From Temnothorax longispinosus (taxonomy: Eukaryota; Arthropoda; Insecta; Hymenoptera; Formicidae), in assembly GCF_030848805.1 (NCBI RefSeq), contig NC_092358.1, positions 24,231,073-24,295,072 on the forward strand: a stretch of 64,000 nt of DNA. Reading direction: 5' to 3'. Each line of letters starts with the position of its first letter. Position 1 is the stretch's first letter. Made by a program: the position numbers and the translations under genes. This document shows, one piece after another, positions 1 through 11,938 of this stretch. Below the pieces are notes generated by a model. The model did no database searches. It was not told where the DNA came from and saw nothing but the letters and a program-made list of their open reading frames with translations.

Positions 1-3000
1 AACACGATTTTATTGCCACAACATGATCGATTGTTTGCGATCAATCGGCCGTGTATTAGTATATGCACGCTAGACTACACAGATTTTCGCCAAATATTGT
101 TATTAATGGAATGGCACGCGCCAGACGGGCAGTTGCCAAGCTTAAAATCCGCGGATCGAAGGAAATAAACAGGAACGCTTGCCAGTGCATGTTCCTCTGC
201 TGTCTCGGTCAGGTTCGATTTGACCCATTTTCCTGTTTAAAATATGGTAACTCCGTATAAACGTTGCTTTTTATTCTTTCATATTCCATGCTCCGTGAAA
301 TTAGTTTCTAAACGAATATTTGTATAATGCGAAAAAATGGAAAAATATTCAATTAAAATTACATCGATTAAAATTATATGTATAAGTGCTTATTTAAATT
401 TATACCTATACAGGAAACAAACGAAACAGTTGAATAGAAGTTCAGTTAAACAGAAACGGTTCAGCAACCAAGTTCTATGAAGCGCGAAACTGTCGCCTCA
501 TCGTCAGAAGTCTCAAGAAACTTGTGAAAGCCGCGTCAGGCTTCGTAAGTTTCTCTTCTTAAAATATCACCTAAAGCTGTAATACTTTAATGGAGCGGCG
601 AGATGTGATTCTTAATTACCGCGTACTGAAAATGCACTGATAAAAGAAACTTCGCCCGTAAAAAACGATTTGGTGCGCAGATTTTTGTACGTTTTGTAAG
701 TTTTCTGTTAAATAATAAAACAAATCCTTGGATTGCCGGTTTTCACCGTGGAAAAGCTATCGGTATTTTGTCTCATAGTCAGTGTGAAGTGATCAATAGA
801 GTCCGTAAATCTCCCATCCAACTACGAACTTTTTGCGAGTTCTCCAGAAAAAAAAAATATCGCAGAAAATATCCCGTTGTTTGTACAACATCCTACATAG
901 CTATATCTGCGATAAATAATATCTGCATAAATCGATCGTTGTTCCTTTGTGTGTTTAAAATTATTCATATTAATATCAAGATATCCCCCTCTCCCCCCAC
1001 GCGCGCATAATAATTTATTTCCATTATACCGTGAGATCGTACGTTACTAATTCCGATTAGCGTAGCTCGCCCCGATTCACAAGTGCAAACAGTGGAGAAA
1101 CTTATCTTTAACTTCACTTTAATAATCGAATAAATAACTAAGGAATCTCATTTGGGAATTAATGTCCCGTTTCTCACTCGCATGTTTCTCATATACTTAG
1201 CGAGCAGTCACGAGGGTTAATCCTGTGTGAAAACGTATCGCATTTGATTAACAGAGAGCAAATTGCGTGCACGTACGTTGCGCAACAGTAGTTAAGCGAC
1301 ATTCACACGGAACGCGGTCGCGAGAGAGAGAGAGCAGCCTCAGTTTTATTTCTGTCGTTGACGCGGCGTTACAGTCGTGGTAAATAGTGGCAGGCGCATA
1401 TACACTCGCAAACCAAACTACGCGATACCGCGAAGACAATGCAGTAGTGCTGAAGCGCGCATTATCATATAGCCGCAGCGATAATCGCGCGGGACTTGCC
1501 TTATCGTGCAGTCAGCTAATTATCCGCGTGCGCGCGTTTCTTCTTTTATAATACCTCCGTTGTTTAACTGATATACTCGGATAAATCGAGAATCTAGAAC
1601 GGGCAGAGTCTCTGCTCTCATTAAAAATAGTGTAAACTCCCCCGAGAGGACAAAGGTGACACGATATCATTGATCTTTCCCAGTCGTAATGTTCCTTTCA
1701 TTGGCCGCGCGTGTCCATCCCTCGAGCGAAAAGCTAAAATCGAAGGAACTGACCGAACGGTGGTCTTAACCCACTTTTACTCGATTATCGGAATCTGATC
1801 CGAGAGAATAGAATTTTCATTAATTTCATTAGTTTCGTCCAGAAACGAGTTTAAATATTGCCGTGGAATTTAACTAGATTTCAGTTTTTACTCCATTTAT
1901 CAATTTACTCTATTTATTAATCGGATCATTCAACATGCCACCGCAAAACGTTCAAGAGTCATATATCGACGTTTTTGCAGCGTGAGAGAGAAAGAGAGGC
2001 CGGGGAGGATTCTGCACGGGAAGGACATACGATGCAGATTCCCATCGCTGCATTAGACAGCTAATAGATGGTCCCAATGTGTCAGCTACCGTTTGACCGC
2101 GTGTAACATCGCTGTCTGAAACCGATACGAGGTCTACGTCGTGTCTGCCGGTGGACGAACACCGTCGTTAATTACGTTAAACGCGAGTCCCGAATTAACT
2201 CTCGATAATTTCGGGATTTGTAAGATTGACGGTGAAATATCAAATGTCTCGATAAATTTCAAACAACGCTAGAATTGGTAATTTCAATTACACGTTCTAC
2301 CCCGTCTCCCACTCCCTCCCTGAACGGTCCAATTTACCCGCGTTGCACGTTTACGCGTCAACGTAGACATAGACGTGATTATTATCGTTACAGTGTGGCG
2401 TACAGACGCGTGCTCGAACTAATGCGGCCAATTACCTTCGCAATTTAAGTTGATCGCGTTAATTATCGCGGGCACACTTTTATTTTCGACAAATCCCCGA
2501 CGTGTTTAACGCGTTAGTAAACGAGAGCCAATTAAATCACGCGCTTCGCAACTTGTTCACGATTACGCTACGTCAAATTGTTCATTTATCACAAGAATAT
2601 CAGGCCCAGATCTTACGATTTCTTTTTCTCTAATAATTCTTGCTTATAATTGATATTCCTCGAGGCTCTCTCTTAGCTAATAAATCCCGAATAATCCTGT
2701 ATAATGCTGTATTTCAATTCATAACGCCTCGCGTTTCGAATAATTTTACGCGGAAAGGCAGAATAATGTCGGCAGAATAATATCGCGTAGCCTCTTCTGC
2801 GGGAAGAGCTTACACATTGATTTTGTGCCTGAAGAATTCATATGTTAATCGGACGAGTAGGATCACCACGTGCTGCCTACGCGAGACAAATGCAGGAAAT
2901 CACTCGCCTTCCTAAGGCCGGCTTCGTCGCGTATATAGGGCACGTATTATGCATCGCCGTAATAATGCGTGATATGAAACCTCGCGCTTAACACCGTAAA

Positions 3001-6000
3001 CGTTTAGCTGAAAGAGAGTCGACAGTTATTTAATAAAACAATTATGTATATTCTATTATATACGCGCCGTGAAATAATACAATTAATTAATTGGTAGCTT
3101 TTACTCTGCTTTCACTCCTTGTATCGCTAGTGCTGATTACAAATCTATATGAGAATGCAGGTTTCGTGGCTGTGAAAAAAATGCTTTGCGGTTAAAACGA
3201 CTGGTGTAACCGGTTTTCATAATGCAAACCGCTAATATACTGTAAGATTATTAGATACAAAATGATGAATGTGTATATTGAATGTTAAGATAAATAGTAT
3301 TACTCTCGCGTGTGTCATGTTATTTAACATTAACAAGCATGTTTTATCAATTTATATGTTTAATACAGGATCGTTAAAGGCTTACAATTTACTTTACAAT
3401 AAACTCTTAATTTATTGCAGATTTTATAATTAAAGCCTTTGATAACTTTCTTATTACTATATTTTAATAGTAGTAAATTTATTTACTGCTTCTATTTTTA
3501 TTATTAAAAGGTTACATTAATTTTAGCAGTAAGTGTTATAAATATATGGAAAGAAGTCGTGGAACGAAAGACACCGTGACACCTCATCCCTAGAAAAAAA
3601 ATTTCCATAATCCGTATCATTGCGTGTCGCGCAATGAGTCATGCTTCGTGAACCTTATGGTGCGTAACCCTCAGAGGGCCTTTATTAAGCTTCCCAGTGA
3701 AGCGTCCATGTTGTACATTTCATGGAAATTATGAAACGTCATCCTTTACACGTTCTTTTTAATTTTACCGACGCGCGCACCCCTTTAATTGAATAAACGT
3801 TATTACGTTACGAACAACGTTAAAAACCAATATTTATTTAATCGAACGACTCGGAATATTTTCTCGAGTCTTCGGGTGGATTCGCATTTATGGAGGTTTA
3901 AACGGAATCGGATGCGACGATCGAGAGACCCGTACGATTTTTCTTTCCTCGAGGTGCAAAAGCGCAAAACCGAATCACCATCAAGAAGCGCGAAAACTTC
4001 ACCTCGAAATAGCTCGATATTGGCGCGTAAACACCGATGTTTACGCGTCGCTATTTCGAAGACGGGACGAGACGGGGACGGCAAGTCGGAGGGCGACTAT
4101 CGAGTTCAAAGTCGAGCGAAGTCTCGTTTTCGCGCAGCCGAGTAACGCTCCCAACGCTCCTATACGTATTCAACAGGCGCGATCGTTTGTAGCGGCGAAT
4201 TTACGCAGTCGCGACTGGCAGTTGCTCGGCTTCGCGTTTATCAATGGAAATGTTTACGGAACGATATATCATAACGGACACGGTTCTCAGCTTGCGTAGC
4301 TTTTCAAAAGAGAGAGAGATTGCAGGTGTCGACGATAAAGCTCCGAACAACTTTGCCCATTTATTTATTTTTTTTTAAACCAAGATTTTTTTACTTCTCA
4401 CGTAACCTGCTCACCGGACCGCGTTAATTCCGACGATCCGGAACGTGCGTCAGCTCGCGTGTAAAATCTCGCCCGACGAAAATCAAATTGTCACAAACGA
4501 ATGGACGATTACGGTAAATTGAATAGGCTTAACGAGTTTCCAGGAGATTAGCGGAAATGGCGAGCGTCGTAAGAGCGTGAAACACGCGGCGAACGCGGAG
4601 AGCCAGGAGACGCAGCTGGGGACCCCGCTTGCTGATCGAAGGGGGCTTTGCGAGCGAAAGAGAGAAAAAGGATGCCGAGTATCTTATTAAGAAAAAAAAA
4701 AAAAAACTGCAACTCCATTCTATTATAAAGATACAAATTGCGAGACACGGTGACACGATGTATCGATCATTACTATTATTATTCTACTTATTACTTATCT
4801 ATTTTTGTTGGCAGGATTCTAGACGCTAAAGACACCAAATCGATTGCAAATTGCACCGGTGCATTATAAATCAATCTACATAAACCAAATCTATACTCGT
4901 TTGTAACGAAGAAGCAGCGTGCTCGTGTAATATTTTCGCGAACAATGCATCCCAGAATGAAACGGGCGATATTGTGAGAGAAAAAAAACTATACTCTATT
5001 ACGGGAACGAGATCCGTGTAAGTGCGGCATCAATCTTGATAATCGTTCGTAACCATCGATCAAACAACGCGGAGTAAGATTTCTTGTTTCAGCTTTCAAG
5101 GATGAACGCGGTCCGCGTTGGCGGGTTTTATCGCTTAAATAAAATGCTTTATCGTTTTTACCACGCGATACGCGACGATATCGTATTCGCTAATTGTGCG
5201 CCTGGTCTTCCTCTAGCGTCACGTTGACACATACGCACACACGTGTCGATTGACATATCGGACGATACCGCGCGGAAATTATTATCGACGTACTTTCCTC
5301 GCAATTTCGCGCCTTGAGAGCACAGAGCACTCGATTTATCTTTGGGATCTACAAGGATATTTCGGAACGTTCAAAGTGGCTTATCCCTTAACTTCTTGAG
5401 TGCATCGGTATCATTTAATATGGCACGCATTAACGCCGCGCCGCGCCGCAGCGTTCAACGTGCTATCTAATGCCAGTAATGTCATTCGGTTCAACAAGTC
5501 GCAAATAACGCGAAAGTAAAATTGGCGAACGCGCCCGCGAATCGCGAACCAGAGATCTTACGCGGCATTACGACGTTCGATATTCGAATTGAATTCGCGT
5601 TTTCTCGCCGTGTACTTTTACATTGCCGTAAAAATACACGGGAAAAATATCGGTCGTGACGCGTGACATTTCAAGACACCCCAAAGTGGAAAATTTTATA
5701 AAATTTACATCGTGTTCGATCATCCGCAATTTGCCCGCGCATTTATCCACGCTGGAAAAAAATTATAAACAAAGAATATTCTTCCATCTCTCGACGCGTA
5801 AATGGAATCTCTCGCACCAAGTGAGAATACTCGATCAGCATTATGTGTTCGACATTCTTGCCGTCTTTCTTCCCAGAAGCCACTTCCTGCGCGTCGCCGA
5901 TGACTCACGTGAGTCGACTATGGATTAAAACACGTTACGGTTTCTTCGGTGATCTTTGTTGAAAAGGCCGTGGAAAAGACCAATCACAAAATTGTCCACG

Positions 6001-6852
6001 GGTGTAAAAATATACGTAAAGAGAGCGAATCAAGGCCGTCCAGCTTAAAAGCTCCAAAGCTCCGCACGTCAAAAGAGATTTTTAATTTCGCTCCTAAGCT
6101 CCCGCGATCCGTGAATACAATTCTGCCTGCAGTTTTAGATTATTTCTTGCATGTGAGTGTATTGGGAAATCAAATGTTCCTCGTAATACAGAGCACGTAA
6201 AAATATAAATGGGATTTTATCGCGAATTAGGTCATCTCTAAAGTGGGCTAAAATTTTAGTTCATTCTATCCTACGTTAAAAAGCTTCAATTTGAATTTTT
6301 TACTTAGATTTCGACTTTTATAGATTTTGATTTTAATATTTTAAGAAATATAGCAGGTAGACTGGTTTCTTTAATAAATTAGTACAAATATGAATAAATT
6401 AAAAATAATTAGAAACGTTAATTGACCCTCTTTCGAAATCGATTTAAGTGAGTGTCAACAATTTTACCACGTAATGTCTTCTATCTGTCTTTTTCCTGGA
6501 TCGATAACATTTTAAACATTATACATATCTCATTCTAGTGCGCTGCTTCCCTCGTGTTCGGCACCCTCCCTAGTCTCTTCGATATTAAAACGATTAATCC
6601 CTATTCTTTTTTTTTCTCCCGTCGCCGCATTACGGGCTTAAATTGATGAGATTCGTGTCAACGCTTCAGATTTGAAAGACCCTATAACTTCAGATTGATA
6701 TATCGGACGTAGGGATCATCTTCATCGTTCCGTTAAAAAACTTTAATAGACAAATTTTTCAAGTGAGCGAGCTCAACAATTGGCAGATGACAAAGAGGTA
6801 ACTTCAACTCGGGTTTATCTAGGTTCTTTTTTCCGCCACGGAAAGAAAATAT
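1..6852. other. Non-coding, AT-rich left end of the window
   Basis: No exon with family features was found on either strand; the longest frame (plus, 3789-4145) is featureless. The stretch could be intergenic or an intron of a gene beyond the left edge. A nested perfect hairpin lies at 4005-4058 (see findings). Short AG runs occur near 1322 and 4308. Confidence 0.5.
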
Positions 6853-7030
6853 GTGTAAGGCCCCTTGTGTCCACACGATGCTAGAAATCGCTCCGAGATC
6901 TCGGACGGGGAAAGAATTGACCAATCACATTTCAACAATTTGGCCAATTGACCAACGCGATTACTTAATTCTTTCTCCGTCCGAGATCTCGGAGCGATTT
7001 CTAGCATCGTGGACACACAAGGCTTTACAC
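6853..7030. mobile_element. Palindromic MITE-like element
   Basis: Two arms of about 65 bp are near-perfect inverted copies (left 6853-6916, right 6967-7030). They share the block GATGCTAGAAATCGCTCCGA and its complement and differ by a few indels. The spacer of about 50 bp contains repeated TTGACCAA motifs. The whole can fold into one long hairpin. No coding capacity; shadow frames on both strands repeat the same peptide because of the symmetry. Confidence 0.7.
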
Positions 7031-7399
7031 AAACGGAAAGAGAGACGGGGGGAAAAAAAAAACAAGCGAAGACTGAATTAATCGCACTTAATTTCACCAC
7101 TCTCTCCGATCGTATTTTCCTGCGTTACTGTACATACACTCACTCTTGTTTCCTCTTTCTCCCCTCGTCAAATCCCCGTTAGCGTGTACGGCGCGGCGTT
7201 TATTTTATTTTAAACGTCGAGAAAGAGAGAGAGAGAGAGTGCAAGGAACTACGGGCCGAAAAGAACCCGCACACGCCTTTGTTTCGGCGATCTACCTCCG
7301 AGCGAGCGAACGAGCCGATTTATTTCTTCGTCGCATTAGTCACGCAGAAGCCCCTGCGTGACATTCCTACGGACGCTCGTTAGTGACCAATTACAGTGC

Positions 7400-9330
7400 A
7401 GCCGCGTTTCCACGTATATCCACGTGCGAAAACGGCAGGACCGGAAACGGGGGACGGGGGAGAGACGGAGAAACGTGAGGATCGGTCTAAACCGCTCGGA
7501 GTTGGATTCCACCTGAACCGTTTCTTTCCGGACCTCGTGAAAAACCCCCGTCATCGTCGGCGTACAATACATCATCGGCGAGCGCGGCTCAGCTCGGGCG
7601 GGCCGTGACCGTAAGAGGAAACGCTAGTTGCCCGGTGTGGAGAACGAGGCGAGCGAGCGAGCGAGCGAGCGAGCCGGGCGATCCTCGTTCGCGCGCGCAC
7701 GCACGCGTCCTCTCGCTCGCTCGGGGAAAATATCACGCGGCGAGATAACACGAGAGGAAGAGAAACAACGCCCGGGGTTTCCTCGCGGGGTTTCTTCCCG
7801 GAGGCGGCGGCTCGTCCGGAGACGAGGCGCGGGGGGAGCGAGGGGAACCGCGACGGCCACGCCGGTGTCGCAGACGCGCGCGAAGGCGATTCCCCCCGCG
7901 GATCGTCGTCGCGCTGCCGATCCCGACGGTTCCCGGCGTTTTCCCCCGGCGCTCGCGAGAAAGAAGGGGAACGGGGAATCCGAATCGCGGGCGAAATTAC
8001 GCGGCCGATCGTACGAGGCGACCGGGGACGATTCCCCGTCGTGAAGGCGCGCGCGGGCGGCCGCCGACGCCGTCGAGCGATTTCCGGTCGGTTCGGCATG
8101 CCACGCCAACGGCGCGATGCACGGCGCCTTCGGCGGACGCGGGGGAGAGGAGGAGGAGGACGAAGCGGGACGGGACGGGGCGGGGGAGGAGAGGGAGGAT
8201 TCTTTTTTTAGAAGCCGCGCGCTCCCCGGTCTCGTGCCGGAATAAAATCCTTACCTCTCGTGCCTCCTGAATGCCCCACGCTCCTCGCTCGCGGGACACG
8301 GTTATCTCCCAGGGTTTCACTCGATAAATTCTCTCCGTCGTACTCGTTCCCTCGCCGTCTCTCTTGTCTCCTTCCTTCTGGTCGGTCTCTGTCGCTCGCG
8401 CAAGTCGGCTTCGGCGGCTCTCTCAGGCGCGCATACACGTACACACGCACGCAAGAGGCAAGCCTGTACGCTTTCTCTATCTCTCTCTTTCTCTTTCTTT
8501 CCCCTTCACGTCCCTCGTCGCCACGACTGAGAGATCCTCGCCCCTCGGCGATTAATAAGCGCTACCTGGCCCGCCCGTGCTCTCTCTCTCTCACTCTCTC
8601 TCTTGTCTCTTCTTTTTACTCGGCTCGGCTTTTCCGTCTCTGCACTGTCACGAGTCCATGGGGAGAGCCGAGTACACAACGAAGTCGCTGTGCGTCGACG
8701 ACCGTTCTCGCCGTCGGACGGTTCTCGCCGACTCAACTAGCCCGACTGACTTCACGACTTCACCCTGGTCGACGAGAGAGAGAGAGAGGTCGGAATTCGC
8801 GTCGCACGTTACTCACGCGCGCCAACCGGGTTCTCCGGCCGAGTTCTCTCGTCTCGTCGCCGAGGTTTGTGGCTCGCACACGCAGCACACGCCTGATATA
8901 TCGGCACCGTGCGTACCGATCGATCCGCAACCGCAGGCACACGCGACTCGCTCGCGGTTCACGAGGGCAACGCGAACCTCGAAGAAGGCGACGACGACGC
9001 TGATTACGCAGACGGACGCGCCTCTCTCACTCTCTTTCTCTCTCTTTCTCTCCTGTCGCCGCCTGCCTTTCCTATACCCCCGCCGCCTAGATTTTCACAC
9101 TCGCGAGAAGACAACGCGACACCACTGCGCGATTCTACCGTTATCTAGGGCGATGCCTCTCCGCCGTTCGCCGCCGCGCCGCCGCCGTGCCCTCTAGGAT
9201 GCGAACACGCACCGCCGCCATTGCCGTCGGCGCAGCCGACCGGGCGATTCCGCCGCCGTCCTGCCTTACCGACGGAGTCTAGGGAAAATCGCTAGGCGCG
9301 GTCATCGGCGCGAAGTGCGCGCAGCCGGCG
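7400..9330. promoter_or_regulatory. GC/CpG-rich block of unknown ownership
   Basis: Nearly 2 kb of very CpG-rich DNA with a GAGC tandem repeat at 7646-7674, polypurine (8145-8200) and CT-rich stretches (8470-8620, 9020-9060). Frames up to 247 codons occur in several overlapping phases and are compositional. It may be the promoter and untranslated first exon of a minus-strand gene extending left out of the window, or a distal promoter for PEX10. Confidence 0.35.
7646..7674. repeat. (GAGC)n microsatellite
   Basis: Seven tandem GAGC-type units inside the GC-rich block. Confidence 0.85.
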
Positions 9331-9938
9331 CAGCGTATCGTTGACGGTCGTTTCATTTGAAATGGTAGCAACAATATGGCGCGCGCAATCGAACACGTTT
9401 ATTTCCTTTCTTATCCCTCTCGTCTGTAATTTACATTATGCCCCCCCCTCTCTCTCTCTCTTGTACGCGCACGCCGATAAAATTTACATGCAAATTAACT
9501 TTAATCTCGATTTCGATTTAACTTATTTTTTACTCTTTTTTAGTTTTAAAAATTAAATTTAAATTTATTTACATTTACTACTCCGCGTAAACGATTGTTA
9601 GAAATGAACATCAAATCATAATTAGTCCATTAACTGTCCAACTGAAAGATTACTAATTATTCGTGGACACACGGAGCTACGCGTCGTCGCCGTCCTCCCC
9701 GGACGAGGACAACTCTAGGGGAAGGTAAATATGGGTAAATAAAGCGAGTGAACCTAGCGTTACCTTCCACGCTCGGAATGTTCTAAATCGGAACATCGAG
9801 AATGTTTTGGACCTTGAACGAAACTGAACGAAACTGTTTTTTTTAGAGTTCGCGCATGACTTCGCCTTTTACTATCGCGCGCCTCCTCGCACTCCGACAC
9901 GTGCGTAATCGTACTCTACGTGCTGCGACCACGAGAGA
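9331..9938 (+). promoter_or_regulatory. Putative PEX10 promoter and 5' UTR region
   Basis: The 600 bp between the GC-rich block and the PEX10 start has no exon I can recognise. It includes an AT-rich stretch (9480-9600), a CT run near 9448, and GAA/TTC motifs at 9774-9806 (GGAATGTTCT, then GGAAC and GAATGTT) resembling loosely spaced heat-shock elements. No TATA box stands out. The assignment rests on position only. Confidence 0.3.
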
Positions 9939-9975
9939 ATGGGAACCAACGAGAATTGGCCCAGCCGCAAGCTGA
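9856..9975 (+). other. Upstream ORF overlapping the PEX10 start
   Basis: An ATG at 9856 opens a 39-codon frame that ends at 9975, past the PEX10 ATG at 9939 and in another frame. If the mRNA begins upstream of 9856, this overlapping uORF could lower PEX10 translation. A pyrimidine run ending in an AG at 9838-9846 could instead be a 3' splice site just upstream, which would still leave the uATG in the mRNA. Whether it is transcribed cannot be read from the sequence. Confidence 0.35.
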
Positions 9976-10947
9976 AGTGCGCGAGTCAGGCGGAAATATT
10001 GCGATCGCATCAACGGGATGACGATTTCGTTAAATATCTGCGGGAGAAACTCTCCGAGATATCGCAGAATTTCGGAGTGCACGGAACGTTAATTCAACAC
10101 ATTCGGTCTGACATTCCGCTCAAGCTGTTATACTTTGTTTTCACGTCGGGCATGGGCAATCAGACGTTGGGCGAGGAGTACACCGGTATAGTGCAGGCCA
10201 ATCTTGAGCAGCGTAGAGTTCCAACGTTAACTGTACGTTCAGCCCGAGAGATTCATCACAGCAAGCTCTCCGATAACTCAATTAAATTCTGGCTTCTGTT
10301 TCTCCTTATTAGGTGAGGGTATTGGCCGCAGTTTTAGAATGCCTTGGTGAGAGAACGTTGCTCAAATTACTGGAACGGTTACAAGCGCGCGTGAATCATC
10401 CAAACAGCGAGCTGACTCCAGCGGCAATAACGTTTTTGAACACCTTGTTGTCAAGGTTGCGGACAATGATACCCATAATTGTATTGTTCCACAAAGGGTT
10501 GTTTTACATTTGTGGCAGATACTACAGCCTAGGTAGGAGAATTGCCGGATTAGATTATACAAAGGTAAATTTGAAGTTCTGTGGACAGATATTGATAATA
10601 TTGTAAACCCATTGTTATACTTACCTAATGATTTCAAGGTATACGGTCCTCGACCAGTAGACACTGTCAGCTGGGGATTAAGATTATTGGGAGTTGCTAC
10701 TCTAATTCAGTGTCTGTTAAGAATTTGGCAGAGCGGCACATTGCAAGACACTACCGCTGTAAATAATGCTAAATGCATCAGTCACAATTGTCAATTGTGT
10801 CTCGAAGCAACGGCAACGACTGCGACGCTATGCGGTCATCTGTTTTGCTGGAGCTGTCTTAGTGAGTGGTTGCGCGTTAAACCGCAATGTCCATTTTGTA
10901 GAGAATATGTTCCACCGTCGAGAATTGTCCACGTAATGAATCTGTAA
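9939..10947 (+). CDS. Pex10: Peroxisome biogenesis factor 10 (RING-type E3 ubiquitin ligase)
   Basis: Three exons, 9939-10232, 10313-10564 and 10639-10947, join in phase 0 at GT-AG introns of 80 and 74 bp to give 284 residues, close to the usual length of the family. The N-terminal two thirds is the Pex2/Pex10/Pex12 membrane region, including the conserved stretch GNQTLGEEYTGIVQ (exon 1) and a hydrophobic segment around residues 194-212. The C-terminus is a C3HC4 RING finger with ligands C233, C236, C247, H249, C252, C255, C266 and C269; the core reads LCGHLFCWSCLSEW. PEX10 forms the peroxisomal membrane ubiquitin ligase complex with PEX2 and PEX12 and ubiquitinates the PEX5 import receptor (family knowledge). 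The start is the first ATG in this frame that gives a family-like N-terminus; an out-of-frame ATG lies 83 bp upstream. The gene is convergent with MTMR14, about 1 kb away. Confidence 0.95.
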
Positions 10948-11084
10948 TTTTCTGTGATAATAGATTATATTTCTTCCATATATACATTATACATAATGTA
11001 AAAACTGTATATATTTATTTACATATATATTATATAATTACAAATAATTAATATATTTTTAAACAAATGTCTTCATCTCTTTAA

Positions 11085-11090
11085 AATAAA
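11085..11090 (+). terminator. PEX10 polyadenylation signal (AATAAA)
   Basis: A canonical AATAAA lies about 140 bp after the PEX10 stop codon in AT-rich sequence, the expected place for the 3' end. The remaining space to the convergent MTMR14 stop at 11939 (about 850 bp) is AT-rich with no coding signal and should hold the 3' UTRs of both genes. Confidence 0.5.
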
Positions 11091-11938
11091 AAGAATCTAT
11101 TCAGTAATTTTACCTTTTTTTCTTTTTGAAAAATTTATTGTCTCAAAATATGAGATTATGTGGAATTTATGAAGAGATTGATAAATCAATTGGTAAAAAT
11201 TAATATTAATTTTATATAGAAAGAAATGTGAAAGTGATAATAACATATTTGCCTATGTAGACATACAAAAATATCAAGTTTTATTCAATTATTTCTGCAC
11301 ATATCGTGCTACATCTTGTATAACAGTCCAATTTTGAGACAAACAATAATGTACAATCGTCTCATTTTTATTTTATAAATTCAGTTTATAAAATTATTAA
11401 TTGGACAAAAGTATTATATTAACAATATAATCGACTTTTAATATTCTAAGATCCTTTGTTCTATATTTTTCCGTTATAAGCTAAATTTCTTTTAAATTAC
11501 AATTTTCTTGCTTTCTTATTTACATCTGATCATGGATTAGATAAAACAAGTTAAAAACAAGGCATGCCAATCTTTTTATATACGCAAGAAAATTCTGCAT
11601 ATCGGAGAAAATAAGAAATAATTAGAACAGAAGCAATGTCCTAATGATCTTAGAATAGAAAAAATCGACTATAAATTCATGCTCTTGGAAAGTCACTCAA
11701 TAACATTCGTCACTAGGATGTGCGTTGAATGGAAGTCATCCCAACAATATTTCCAAAATATTGGCTGATTCCACCTGATTCGTCCTTCAATCGAAATCCA
11801 TGAGGTCCATAAGCCTTATAAAATATATTTCGAAGACAATGCAACCGTTCTCTACGTCTGGAATCAAATTTTTAATATAAGTTGCAAATTATATAAAAGA
11901 AACAAATGCGATTCAACTGAGAAATTTGCACTAAAGAC

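Noticed and set aside
3789..4145. 118-codon plus-strand frame and its 93-codon antisense partner
   Set aside because: No recognisable motif, basic low-information composition, and it spans the palindrome at 4005-4058.
7572..9003. Several overlapping frames of 138-247 codons on both strands in the GC-rich block
   Set aside because: They overlap one another in different phases, are low complexity, and show no family motif or convincing splice structure. They follow from base composition.
9774..9806. Heat-shock-element-like GAA/TTC motifs upstream of PEX10
   Set aside because: The spacing between units departs from the 5-bp rule after the first pair, so this is noted only as part of the promoter region and not as a finding.
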